Positions 36,840-44,946 of a stretch of DNA of 64,000 bases are shown here, one piece after another. Below the pieces are notes generated by a model, which saw nothing but the letters and a program-made list of their open reading frames with translations, was not told where the DNA came from and did no database searches. The stretch is from positions 1 to 64,000 of the forward strand of contig JAGWZK010000014.1 in assembly GCA_018968885.1 (NCBI GenBank). Reading direction: 5' to 3'. The position numbers were made by a program, and so were the translations under genes. This DNA is from Planctomycetota bacterium. Lineage in GTDB: Bacteria; Planctomycetota; Phycisphaerae; Phycisphaerales; UBA1924. Numbering within the stretch: the first letter of the stretch is position 1; each line of letters begins with the position of its first letter.

Positions 36840-37259
36840 TCAATTCCCCGGCAAGTAACTCACCCTCGTAAAACCCGCATCCTTGCACGTCTGCACTGCC
36901 GCCGTTGCCGCGCCGACCGGCACATTTCCCGCCACGCGCACCACGATCCCCGGCTCGTGAGGCAACTGCGCCACCACCTGTGCCAACTCGCCACGCGAAG
37001 TCAGCTCTCGCGGCCCGATCCGATACACCACGCGTCCACCAGACGCCATCACTTCCACGATCTGCGGCACAAAGTCTGCCGCCTTTCCACCCGCCCCGCC
37101 CTCGGTGCGCAACGTCGCCGCCAGTTCCGATTGCGGCGCGGCCAATGTTCCAGCCATCAGAAAGTACAAAAGCAGAAACAGCACCACATCCACAAACGCC
37201 ACCAGTGGCAATTTGGGAATGGCCTCACCGATCCGCCTCTCACTGCGCCGAATCCTCAT
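36840..37259 (-). CDS. exbD: ExbD/TolR family biopolymer transport protein
   Basis: 139 residues with a single N-terminal membrane helix (LVAFVDVVLFLLLYFLMAGTL), the essential Asp being in FVDVVLFL. The periplasmic part ends VRVAGNVPVGAATAAVQTCKDAGF, the standard ExbD/TolR fold. Its ATG overlaps the preceding exbD stop by four bases (ATGA), indicating translational coupling. Last gene of the exbB-exbD-exbD operon. Confidence 0.88.
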   Translation of the reverse strand: MRIRRSERRIGEAIPKLPLVAFVDVVLFLLLYFLMAGTLAAPQSELAATLRTEGGAGGKAADFVPQIVEVMASGGRVVYRIGPRELTSRGELAQVVAQLPHEPGIVVRVAGNVPVGAATAAVQTCKDAGFTRVSYLPGN

Positions 37260-37717
37260 GACCCACCCGCCTTCTTGGCAGGTGTGCCGCCAGGTGCAAG
37301 GTCATCAGTGCCGGTCTCTCCTGTCGTTGCAATTCGCCACTCGCGAATGTTGCTCGCTCTCAGCTTCCTCGCCAGCGCATTCAATTCCGCCGCCGGGCTG
37401 GCACGATCCACACGAATCAGCAGCCGCTTTCTTTCCCCCGGCGCGGCAAGCTCTCCCGCTGTTGCCGCCACGGTCGAATCCACATCCCCTTCCACGCCAC
37501 GAATCATGAAGCGCCCGCCGCCCAAGACGTCCAGCACCAGCGGCTCCCCCACTGATGCGCCCGTATCACCCTTTTCCCTGGGCAATGCCGATCCAGCCGT
37601 GCTCTGCTTGGCAAATTGCACCGTCAGCACAAAGAAAATGATCAGCAACATCGTCACATCGATCATCGGCGTGACGTCAAAATCCGCGATCTTCAGCGAT
37701 GGCCGGGGCCGTGGCAC
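37256..37717 (-). CDS. exbD: ExbD/TolR family biopolymer transport protein
   Basis: 153 residues from a GTG immediately after the exbB stop (TGA-GTG). One membrane helix carries the proton-binding Asp in DFDVTPMIDVTMLLIIFFVL, followed by a periplasmic domain. Paralogous to the next gene; paired ExbD proteins are common in planctomycetes and form one ion-driven complex with ExbB. Confidence 0.9.
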   Translation of the reverse strand: MPRPRPSLKIADFDVTPMIDVTMLLIIFFVLTVQFAKQSTAGSALPREKGDTGASVGEPLVLDVLGGGRFMIRGVEGDVDSTVAATAGELAAPGERKRLLIRVDRASPAAELNALARKLRASNIREWRIATTGETGTDDLAPGGTPAKKAGGS

Positions 37718-38542
37718 TCAGCGTCCTCCGCTCTGCGGTGCCGCGGCTTGCGTCTTCTGCATCGCCCGCACGCGATCCGCATGCAACATCGCCAGCGTCG
37801 CGATCGGCTCCATCTTCTTGGTCGCCTCGCCCATGATCGTCTCAATGCGTCTGCGGCACAGGGTGTACGCCGCCGTGCAGGGAATCGCCACAAACAAACC
37901 CATCGCCGTCGCAACCAGCGCGATCGACATGAAGTCGGCAAGCTGCGCGCTCTTGGTCGCACCCTCCATCTTGCCGATCGTGCCGAACGCTCCGATCATG
38001 CCGATGGTGGTGCCGAGCAAACCCAGCATCGGGCCAAGTGCCGCGATCAGGCCGATCCCATCCGTCGTCCGGTACACCTTGTCCACTTCGTGCTGCGCCG
38101 ATTCCTCCAGCGCGGTGCGGATCTCCATCATTCCAAACGGGCTCAAGAGGCAACGCCGCACCGCTGGCCCCACCACGCGGGTGTAGAAGCAGTCATTCTC
38201 CGGACGCTCGCAGAAGTCTGCAACATCCTGGAACTTGCCTACCTTGGAAAATTGCGAAATCTGCTCCACAATCGTCGCGGGCATCAACCTATCTCGCCGG
38301 ATGTTCACAAAGTGCATGATGATCAGTGCCACCGCCACGATCGACAGGCACAGAATCATCCACCCGACAACGCCGCCACTGGCGATGTATCCAAACAGCG
38401 AGATATCCGCAGCAGGGGCTGCTGTCTCTGTTGCTGGTGCGGCACCCAGCGCTCCGGACCCGGCCCCATCCGCCTGTACCAAAGCAAAGACCCGGCTCGT
38501 CATCACGCCAGAGATCCCCATCATCCACGCTTGCTTCAACAT
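37718..38542 (-). CDS. exbB: MotA/TolQ/ExbB proton channel family protein
   Basis: About 274 residues from an ATG at 38542, with AAGGAAA upstream. An N-terminal signal-like stretch and an Ala/Thr-rich linker precede the first channel helix (GGVVGWMILCLSIVAVALIIM). The two later helices contain the conserved GLIAALGPMLGLLGTTIGMI and ALVATAMGLFVAIPCTAAY. With the two ExbD proteins it should power an envelope transport or Tol-like system; no TonB or receptor is in the window. Confidence 0.9.
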   Translation of the reverse strand: MLKQAWMMGISGVMTSRVFALVQADGAGSGALGAAPATETAAPAADISLFGYIASGGVVGWMILCLSIVAVALIIMHFVNIRRDRLMPATIVEQISQFSKVGKFQDVADFCERPENDCFYTRVVGPAVRRCLLSPFGMMEIRTALEESAQHEVDKVYRTTDGIGLIAALGPMLGLLGTTIGMIGAFGTIGKMEGATKSAQLADFMSIALVATAMGLFVAIPCTAAYTLCRRRIETIMGEATKKMEPIATLAMLHADRVRAMQKTQAAAPQSGGR

Positions 38543-38683
38543 GAACTGCTTTCCTTGCGCTGCGCGCAATTGGCTCTTCCACCTGCGTCCTGACCTTCGC
38601 CCCAACCTTGGTCTTGGCCGACCCGCTCGCGGCTGATCATCCCCGTTCTTCCCTCATCCTACCGGCATCCCCCCATCACGGTT

Positions 38684-39223
38684 TCAGAGGTTCTTGCCCA
38701 ATTCCTGACCCACAAACGTCCCGTGGTCCCGATCCTTGCGGACTCCCGGGAATTTCAGGGCCCGACCATGAGCAACGCAAAACACCCCCGCAGGCAGGTG
38801 CCCCGCCGCAAAGATCGCCTCCGTCAGATTTTGCACCGCATCGCTCCGCTTCATCTCATATGGCCGCATCGCCCCCGTCAGCACGATCGGCACCGCAGGG
38901 TCAGAGATCTGCTTGTGAAGCTCCTCGCCTGACACGGTCAACGTATCCGTGCCATGCAGAATCACGATCCCATCCGTTGGCCCGGGCAGCGACTTGCTTC
39001 CCCCTGCCGCTCGCACCGCCTCGACGATCCGCTTGCGATCTTCATCCGTCATCGTCAGCGAGTCTTTGCTCATCAATTCGTGCAGCCGAATGCTCACCCC
39101 TTCCAGCCTCAGGCGCGCCAGCATCCGATTCACAATCGTGCGGCGGTTCTCCAGAGTCCCCGTCCGCTCTTCATACGTCTTCTCAATTGTGCCGCCGGTG
39201 GTGATGAGCGTGATCCGCGCCAT
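38684..39223 (-). CDS. One-domain asparaginase-like protein
   Basis: About 179 residues, half the length of a bacterial L-asparaginase. The first catalytic threonine motif TTGGTIEKTYEE is at residues 8-19, and the second motif HGTDTL is present with the Thr-Asp pair. IVLTGAMRPYEMKRSDA follows as in the N-terminal domain of asparaginases. The entire C-terminal domain is missing. It belongs to a known group of short asparaginase-domain proteins whose activity is uncertain. Follows rplU after a strong terminator. Confidence 0.82.
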   Translation of the reverse strand: MARITLITTGGTIEKTYEERTGTLENRRTIVNRMLARLRLEGVSIRLHELMSKDSLTMTDEDRKRIVEAVRAAGGSKSLPGPTDGIVILHGTDTLTVSGEELHKQISDPAVPIVLTGAMRPYEMKRSDAVQNLTEAIFAAGHLPAGVFCVAHGRALKFPGVRKDRDHGTFVGQELGKNL

Positions 39224-39250
39224 AAGTGCTCCCACTGTAGTAAAAACACA

Positions 39251-39277
39251 CACGGGAGGCCGAATCGACCTCCCGTG
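39251..39277 (-). terminator. Rho-independent terminator of rplU
   Basis: CACGGGAGG pairs with CCTCCCGTG, followed on the minus strand by TGTGTTTTTA. Confidence 0.88.
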
Positions 39278-39299
39278 CAGATCGGTTTTTGCTTTGACT

Positions 39300-39320
39300 C
39301 TGGTGCCTAGTGCCTCTTGG
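39300..39320. repeat. Short degenerate heptamer tract (CTnGTGC family)
   Basis: CTGGTGC, CTAGTGC, CTCTTGG in seven-base phase between the rplU stop and its terminator. Related to the repeats at 340-360 and 63884. Confidence 0.4.
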
Positions 39321-39337
39321 TTTGGCGGCGAAGCCGC

Positions 39338-39664
39338 TCACCCCTTGATGGCCGTGACGCGCACCTTGGTGTAGCGCTGGCGGTGGCCGGTCTTCTTCTT
39401 CCAACCCTTCTTCTCACGGAACTTCTGGATGTACACCTTGTCGCCCATCACCGTCGACTCAACGACCGTGGCTTCGACCGATGCGCCAGCAACAAAAGGC
39501 AGACCAAGCTTGGCGTCGCCGCCTTCCTTGCCCACCACCAGAACCTTGTCAAACTTCACGGTGCTGCCCACTGCGGCTTTACCGGCCTCAAGCAGGTCCA
39601 CCAGCACTTCCTGACCCTCGACAACCTTCCGCTGGCCACCCGACTCTTCGATGATTGCGTACAT
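39338..39664 (-). CDS. rplU: 50S ribosomal protein L21
   Basis: 108 residues. Begins MYAIIEESGGQRKVVEG and ends with the RNA-binding KKKTGHRQRYTKVRVTAIKG, the L21 hallmark. The start at 39664 is chosen because L21 starts at MYAIIE; an upstream in-frame ATG adds five residues. In most bacteria rpmA (L27) follows; here a terminator and an asparaginase-like gene follow. Confidence 0.96.
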   Translation of the reverse strand: MYAIIEESGGQRKVVEGQEVLVDLLEAGKAAVGSTVKFDKVLVVGKEGGDAKLGLPFVAGASVEATVVESTVMGDKVYIQKFREKKGWKKKTGHRQRYTKVRVTAIKG

Positions 39665-39946
39665 GTGAAACTCCAACACCCTGCGTTCACGTCAGTCTTG
39701 AGGCGTGATGAACACGCTTCCCGGGGGAGACGGAAATCCGTCCCGCTTGCAATCCCGGCTGGCTTCAAATGCAGGGTCGAGATATTAGACCGCGCCCCGC
39801 CGCTTGGAAAGAACCCGCTGAGACAACTGGGGCGGAATCACAAGTCCTATAACAGACTCCAAATACTTTACCCAAACGCTTACCAAACCACTTCACGCGC
39901 GATCGGACTTCTGAGACAATTCCCATTCAAACCTTGGGAGGATTCC

Positions 39947-40723
39947 ATGATCCGATTCATCACCGCCTTGCTCCTAGCCATCATTCCCGCCCCCATCGCA
40001 ATCGCGCAATTCGTGCAGGTCGACCTCTCCTCTGTATATAACGTCGACCGTCGCCAGTCCTGCTGCGAATCGCCCCAATACCCCATGGGCAACGCCACTT
40101 ACATGGGCGTGCCCTTCTTCTTGGGTCCTCCGACCGGCAACAACTCGGTTTTCATGACCGGCACGAACCCGGTCACGGTCGACATTCCCATCGCTCACCA
40201 AGGCGTCCAACGCGTCCGCACGCTTCTCAACACCGCCTGGGGTCAGCCCGGTCCCAATTCGTACCTTCGCATCGAATTCCATGGCATGGATGGCACGGTC
40301 TATGGCATCAACCTTATCGGTGGACAGCACATCCGCGATCACGGCCCCGCATTCACCCAGAATTTTGACCCCAATCCCCCCACCTGCACCCGCAACGTGT
40401 GGACCAGCACCGGCGGCAGTGTTCGCGCCGATATGCAGACCTTCGCCCTTCCCGCCACCATCCGCGCAAACGGCCTTGCCTTCATCCGCTTCATCGACAC
40501 CGGTGCCAACGGGTTCCAGCGCGGCTTCCTCTTTGCCATCACCCTCGACGAGCGCATCTGCGAAGCCAATGTCAACGATGACTGCATCGTCGACTTCTTT
40601 GACTATCTGGATTTCGTCGCTCGCTTCGCTGACAATGACCCCGAAGCCGACTTCAACGGCGACGGTGTCATCGACTTTTTCGATTATCTCGATTACGTCG
40701 CCGCGTTTGCCAACGGCTGCTGA
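39947..40723 (+). CDS. Secreted protein with C-terminal GC-type dockerin repeats
   Basis: 258 residues, GGGAGG ahead of the ATG. Signal peptide 1-20 (ending PIAIAQ). The middle is a beta-rich domain with no recognised family. The tail consists of two repeats (DDCIVDFFDYLDFVARF and FNGDGVIDFFDYLDYVAAF) ending NGC, closely like the tail of 3113-4054. The 3' end overlaps the convergent cation transporter by 31 bases. Confidence 0.8.
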   Translation: MIRFITALLLAIIPAPIAIAQFVQVDLSSVYNVDRRQSCCESPQYPMGNATYMGVPFFLGPPTGNNSVFMTGTNPVTVDIPIAHQGVQRVRTLLNTAWGQPGPNSYLRIEFHGMDGTVYGINLIGGQHIRDHGPAFTQNFDPNPPTCTRNVWTSTGGSVRADMQTFALPATIRANGLAFIRFIDTGANGFQRGFLFAITLDERICEANVNDDCIVDFFDYLDFVARFADNDPEADFNGDGVIDFFDYLDYVAAFANGC

Positions 40724-41634
40724 TCATCTGGTCTTCGGCTCGGCTCCAGATGCACCAGCACATCACGAACTTGCGGCAGCTCCCGCCGCACTGCGTCCTT
40801 CACCTTGTGGGCAATATCGTGCCCTTGCCGCACCGTCATGTCGTCATCCACGCGCACGTGCATATCGATCCAGTAATACGCCCCGCTGCGCCGCGTGCGC
40901 GGCTTATCCACACTTTTGACACCTTCCACACTCGCCGCGATTTTCGCCGCCTGATCGGTCAACACCGAGTGATCAACATCAAGGAGGTCATTGAGTGGCT
41001 CAAATCCCAGCCGCGCCGCATTGAAAAGAATCACACCGCTCGCCGCCAAAGCAGCCCAGTCATCCGCCGGCTCCCACCCCTTCCCCCCGATCAACGCAAT
41101 CGAAATTCCTATGAATGCAAAAATGCTCGTCAGCACATCCGCTCGATGGTGGAACGACTCGGCCGATAACGCCACTGACCCCTCGCGTTTGGCTTCGCGG
41201 GCTGCCCATCTCGCCATCAACTCTTTGATCACCACCACCGCCACCAGCGCAACCAGGGTGTACCACGCTGGCGCATGGTGCGGCGTCAGAATCTCCCGCA
41301 CTGCTTCGATCGCAATGCCGATGCCAGCCAGAAAGATGATGATCGCCACCGCCAACGCCGCCAAAGACTCCGCTCGTCCATGCCCATACGGATGGTCTTC
41401 ATCCGGAGGTTTCGCCGCAACCTTCATCCCCACCCACACCACCGCAGATCCTGCCACATCCACAAAGCTCTCAATCGCATCCGCGATCAGGGCGTACGAG
41501 TGCCCCACCACCCCAACCACCAACTTTCCCAGCGCCAATCCAAGATTCACCCACACCCCGATCAGGGCGAGCCGCCTTCCTCGGAGCGTGATTCCGCCTT
41601 GCCGCAACTCCCCTTGGTCCGACATTTCCGCCAT
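40693..41634 (-). CDS. Cation diffusion facilitator (CDF) transporter
   Basis: About 313 residues with six membrane helices. The zinc-type metal site HxxxD is recognisable as SYALIADAIESFVD in helix 2 and SFHHRADVLTS in helix 5. The cytoplasmic C-terminal domain ends with the metal-binding-like YYWIDMHVRVDDDMTVRQGHDIAH. Exports Zn2+ or another divalent metal. The ATG at 41634 has GAGGGG upstream; another in-frame ATG is at 41691. Divergent from two Cys-rich lipoproteins. Confidence 0.9.
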   Translation of the reverse strand: MAEMSDQGELRQGGITLRGRRLALIGVWVNLGLALGKLVVGVVGHSYALIADAIESFVDVAGSAVVWVGMKVAAKPPDEDHPYGHGRAESLAALAVAIIIFLAGIGIAIEAVREILTPHHAPAWYTLVALVAVVVIKELMARWAAREAKREGSVALSAESFHHRADVLTSIFAFIGISIALIGGKGWEPADDWAALAASGVILFNAARLGFEPLNDLLDVDHSVLTDQAAKIAASVEGVKSVDKPRTRRSGAYYWIDMHVRVDDDMTVRQGHDIAHKVKDAVRRELPQVRDVLVHLEPSRRPDDQQPLANAAT

Positions 41635-41817
41635 GTCCAATTGAAGCCCCTCCCGCTTGCGCTTGTCCCCAGTTATCAGACGATAACGCATTCTCAATAG
41701 CGTTTGCTCAAGTGACACACTGATGTGAACTTTCCCCGCACAGGCTCGTACCATTCCTATCCAACCCTCACTGCGAGGGCCTGTCATCGCATCGCATTTC
41801 ACTTTTCGGAGAGTCCC

Positions 41818-42141
41818 ATGAAGAAGTCCGTCGCCCTCACCGCTGCTGGTTTGTTCGCCTTCGCCGCTCTCATGGGTGGCTGCACCGCCAACCAGAAGTC
41901 CTCTGGCAGCGCGTGCTGCAGCGACAAAGCTGCTTGCACCGACAAAGCCGCTGATGGCAGCATGTCTGTCATGACCGAGAAGAAGGCATGCTCTGAGAAG
42001 GCTGCCTGCACTTCTGAGAAGTCCTCCTGCACCGACAAGGCCGCTGCTGGCAATATGTCCGTCATGAGCGAGAAGAAGGCCTGCACCGAGAAGGCCGCAT
42101 GCACTTCCGGCAAGACCTGCGAGTCCAAGTCCGCCAAGTAA
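41818..42141 (+). CDS. Cys-rich small lipoprotein
   Basis: 107 residues. A lipobox LMGGC ends the signal peptide. The mature part consists of degenerate repeats of CxxDKAA / KKACxEKAACTS type with 13 or so cysteines. N-terminus and first 30 residues are similar to the next gene, so the two arose by duplication. Probably a metal-binding outer lipoprotein; inferred from cysteine content and the neighbouring metal efflux gene. GGAGAG precedes the start. Confidence 0.75.
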   Translation: MKKSVALTAAGLFAFAALMGGCTANQKSSGSACCSDKAACTDKAADGSMSVMTEKKACSEKAACTSEKSSCTDKAAAGNMSVMSEKKACTEKAACTSGKTCESKSAK

Positions 42142-42163
42142 TTTAGAACGATCACGTCCACCC

Positions 42164-42202
42164 GAGCACGCGAGAACCACAAAGTCTCGCGTGCTCTTTT
42201 CT
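42164..42202 (+). terminator. Rho-independent terminator
   Basis: GAGCACGCGAGA pairs perfectly with TCTCGCGTGCTC around a nine-base loop, followed by TTTTCT. Separates the two lipoprotein genes. Confidence 0.9.
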
Positions 42203-42222
42203 GATCAACTCTGGAGAAACGC

Positions 42223-42609
42223 ATGAAGCTCAATCTCGCACTGTCTGCCGTTGGCCTCGTCGCATTCGCAACACTCCTTGGCGGCTGCAACGCCAATCAG
42301 AAGGCCGCAGGCGCCTGCTGCAACGACAAGGGCACGTGCACTGACAAGTCCGCCTGCGCCGCAGGCAAGGAAGCCAAGAACTGCGACGGCAGTGACTGCA
42401 AGCCCATAGCCCCCGGCACCAAAGTGGACACCGTCAACACCATGTGCGTGATGATGCCCAACGAGGCCATCAGCGCTGGCGTCACCACCGACTACAAGGG
42501 CATGAAGGTCGGCTTCTGCTGCCCCGGCTGCATCACCAAGTTCAACAAGATGAGCGACGCCGACAAGGTCGCTCAGCTCGGCAAGGTCGGCGTCAAGGTC
42601 ACGAACTAA
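42223..42609 (+). CDS. Cys-rich lipoprotein with YHS-like metal-binding domain
   Basis: 128 residues. Lipobox LLGGC, then a Cys-rich segment similar to the preceding lipoprotein. Residues 70-128 resemble the YHS/TRASH metal-binding domain: NTMCVMMPNEAISAG, YKGMKVGFCCPGCITKFNKM with the paired cysteines that bind metal. Likely senses or stores heavy metal outside the cell or in the periplasm. GGAG precedes the ATG. Confidence 0.78.
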   Translation: MKLNLALSAVGLVAFATLLGGCNANQKAAGACCNDKGTCTDKSACAAGKEAKNCDGSDCKPIAPGTKVDTVNTMCVMMPNEAISAGVTTDYKGMKVGFCCPGCITKFNKMSDADKVAQLGKVGVKVTN

Positions 42610-42642
42610 GACCTCGCCCCTCAATCCAGTCTGATTTTCGCA

Positions 42643-42676
42643 CACGCCGCTTCACCGCGGCGTGCTGCTTTTTTTC
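42643..42676 (+). terminator. Rho-independent terminator
   Basis: CACGCCGC-TTCACC-GCGGCGTG followed by CTGCTTTTTTT. Confidence 0.9.
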
Positions 42677-42682
42677 CAAGTT

Positions 42683-42717
42683 CTGAGTACCGAGTACTGA
42701 GTGCTGAGCGCTGAAAA
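42683..42717. repeat. Heptamer tandem repeat (CTGAGTA family)
   Basis: Five units in perfect seven-base phase: CTGAGTA, CCGAGTA, CTGAGTG, CTGAGCG, CTGAAAA. Lies between two terminators. The inverse complement of the same family is at 63854-63874. Confidence 0.65.
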
Positions 42718-42723
42718 CGCAAA

Positions 42724-42751
42724 AGGCACTTTGTCCCGTGACAAAGTGCCT
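42724..42751 (-). terminator. Terminator of the SRPBCC gene
   Basis: AGGCACTTTGTC and GACAAAGTGCCT pair perfectly around a four-base loop; TTTGCGTTTTC follows on the minus strand. Confidence 0.88.
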
Positions 42752-42779
42752 CAGATGATGTCTAGTTCGATGCCTGGGC

Positions 42780-43457
42780 TTACGACCCCATGCCGTCGCC
42801 GAAATCTCCACCCGACGCCGGAGCCACGGGCGCTCCATTCCCCATCCGCCCTCCGGATTCGATCCACTTCTTCAGCCCTTCGCCAAAGATCGTCTTCCAA
42901 CCATTCAACAGGTTGTCAGACAATCCATCCGTCACAGGACCCAGCACCGCATCCACCACGCGGAAGACTGTCGCGCCGTTCTGCGGCTCCAGCGTGATCT
43001 CCAAGGTGCTCATGCTCGGGCCGCCGAAGGTCGGCGTCAGGTGGCCAAGGAGGGTCAGACTCGTCGGCGCGGCAACGCCGATCACCTTGTACCAGATCAC
43101 GCCGCCACCCATGCCGAAATCTTCGCCCACCAAGCCGCCCAGCTTGGCCATGATGACGAAGCGGCGGGTGCGCTCGCTGGTGTAGAAATCCCGTGGCCAC
43201 CAGTTGCTGGTCTCGCGCGTCAGGCAATACCAGACGCGATCGACTGGCGCGTTGATCGTCACTTCAAAGTCCACGCGGGTGATGGTCACTCCAGCCACTG
43301 GAGTGGTGCTGGCTGATTCTGCTGCCTCGCTGACTTCCTCAGCCGCCGCCTTGCTCGTCTTCTTTGCCGGGGCTTTCTTTGCGGGTTTCTCTTCTGCCTT
43401 CTTGGTCTTGGTCGCCACGTGAACTCTTTTCGGCCTGGGGCCTTTTTGACTCTTCAT
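42780..43457 (-). CDS. SRPBCC (START-like) domain protein with Lys/Ala-rich N-terminus
   Basis: About 225 residues. Residues 1-45 are basic and repetitive (KKAPAKKTSKAAAEE). The rest reads as an AHSA1-like SRPBCC ligand-binding domain: VDFEVTINAPVDRVWYCLTRETSNWWP at its start and VFRVVDAVLGPV, WKTIFGEGLKKWIESG at its end. Such domains bind hydrophobic ligands; ligand unknown. Divergent from sucC. Confidence 0.78.
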   Translation of the reverse strand: MKSQKGPRPKRVHVATKTKKAEEKPAKKAPAKKTSKAAAEEVSEAAESASTTPVAGVTITRVDFEVTINAPVDRVWYCLTRETSNWWPRDFYTSERTRRFVIMAKLGGLVGEDFGMGGGVIWYKVIGVAAPTSLTLLGHLTPTFGGPSMSTLEITLEPQNGATVFRVVDAVLGPVTDGLSDNLLNGWKTIFGEGLKKWIESGGRMGNGAPVAPASGGDFGDGMGS

Positions 43458-43688
43458 ACCGGGTTCGATGACATCCGTCGCACGTCGCTTGGTGATGCAT
43501 CGACTTCCTGGCACAAACGAGCTTTCCGGCCAATTCAACGCTGTGGGCCGGACCGCACATTGTTCACCTGCCACCCTCGCATTTCCCCCCGCTTCACCGA
43601 CAATCTGCCCCAGCCATCGCTCACACCCATTGGCGGATTCCTACCCTCCGTTCCCCGGAATGCCCCGGATGGCAAAGGACCCGAGCGT

Positions 43689-44933
43689 ATGAAGATTCAC
43701 GAATATCAGGGACGCGACCTTTTGGCTTCCTATGGCATCCCGGTTCCTTCCGGTCGCATGATCACCGCCGCCTCCGACGCGGCAGCCGCCTATCGCGATG
43801 CCACCGGCGGAAATGCTGGCGGGCTTGCCGTTGTCAAGGCGCAGGTCCATGCCGGTGGTCGTGGCAAAGCCGGCTTCGTCAAGCTCGTTCGCAGTGAGAA
43901 GGAGGCCACTGAAGCTGCCACCTTCATGCTGAGCAATCGCATGAAGAGCCCCCAGACTCCACCAGAAGGCCTGGCAGTTTCCAAGCTCCTCGTCGCCAGC
44001 GGTGCCGACATCGCCGATCGCGCTGGTGGCGGCAAGGAAGAGTTCTACCTCGCCATCACCCTGGATCGCGCCACCCGCCGCAATGTGCTGATCGCCAGCC
44101 GCGAAGGTGGCGTCGAAATCGAGCAGATCGCCCATGACCGCCCCGATGCGATCAAGAAGGAGCGTCTGCACCCCACGCTTGGCCTCTCTCCGAGCGCCGC
44201 GCGGAAGATCGCATTTGAACTCGGTATGAAGGGCAAGCAGATCAATCAAGCCGCGGACATCATGGTGAAGCTCGCCAAGCTGTACGTGGAGAAGGATTGC
44301 TCACTGGCTGAGATCAACCCGCTGGTCATCACGCCCAAGAGTGAGAAGTTCCCTGATGGGCAAGTGCTTGCCATCGATGCCAAGTTCAACTTCGATGACA
44401 ACGGCCTAGTCCGCCACCCCGAGCTCACCTCGATGGCCGACAACAGCGAAGAGAACCCATCGGAGCTCAAGGCCCAGGAATTCGGCCTTTCCTATGTCGC
44501 GCTCGATGGCAACATCGGCTGCCTGGTGAATGGTGCCGGGCTTGCCATGTCCACCATGGACATCATCAAGCTGCATGGCGGCGAACCCGCCAACTTCCTC
44601 GATGTCGGCGGCAGCGCCAGCGAAGAGGCCGTCACCGAGGCCTTCGGCATCATCCTTTCTGACAGCCGCGTGAAGGGAATCCTGGTCAACATCTTCGGCG
44701 GCATCATGCGTTGCGATGTGATCGCACAAGGCATCATCAACGCGGCCAGCAAATACAAGAACGCCGATGGCAGCATCGGCTTCAAGGTGCCGCTGGTCGT
44801 ACGCCTCGAGGGCACGAACGTCGAGGCCGGTCGCAAACTGTTGAACGAAGCCCGCGGCAAAATTCCCACGATGCAGGCGGCTAACGACCTTGGCGATGCG
44901 GCGAAGAAGGTGTGCGCGGCGGTCGGCGCCTGA
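43689..44933 (+). CDS. sucC: Succinate--CoA ligase, beta subunit
   Basis: 414 residues. Begins MKIHEYQGRDLLASYGIPVPSG, then the ATP-grasp domain with KAQVHAGGRGKAGFVKL, DKAEINPL-type LAEINPLVITP, and the C-terminal CoA-ligase domain NGAGLAMSTMDIIKLHGG and NIFGGIMRCDVIAQGI. Forms the TCA-cycle enzyme with SucD. sucD is normally directly downstream but is not here; the next gene is convergent. The start is the first ATG of the family sequence. Confidence 0.95.
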   Translation: MKIHEYQGRDLLASYGIPVPSGRMITAASDAAAAYRDATGGNAGGLAVVKAQVHAGGRGKAGFVKLVRSEKEATEAATFMLSNRMKSPQTPPEGLAVSKLLVASGADIADRAGGGKEEFYLAITLDRATRRNVLIASREGGVEIEQIAHDRPDAIKKERLHPTLGLSPSAARKIAFELGMKGKQINQAADIMVKLAKLYVEKDCSLAEINPLVITPKSEKFPDGQVLAIDAKFNFDDNGLVRHPELTSMADNSEENPSELKAQEFGLSYVALDGNIGCLVNGAGLAMSTMDIIKLHGGEPANFLDVGGSASEEAVTEAFGIILSDSRVKGILVNIFGGIMRCDVIAQGIINAASKYKNADGSIGFKVPLVVRLEGTNVEAGRKLLNEARGKIPTMQAANDLGDAAKKVCAAVGA

Positions 44934-44946
44934 ATGAGCACGTGAA

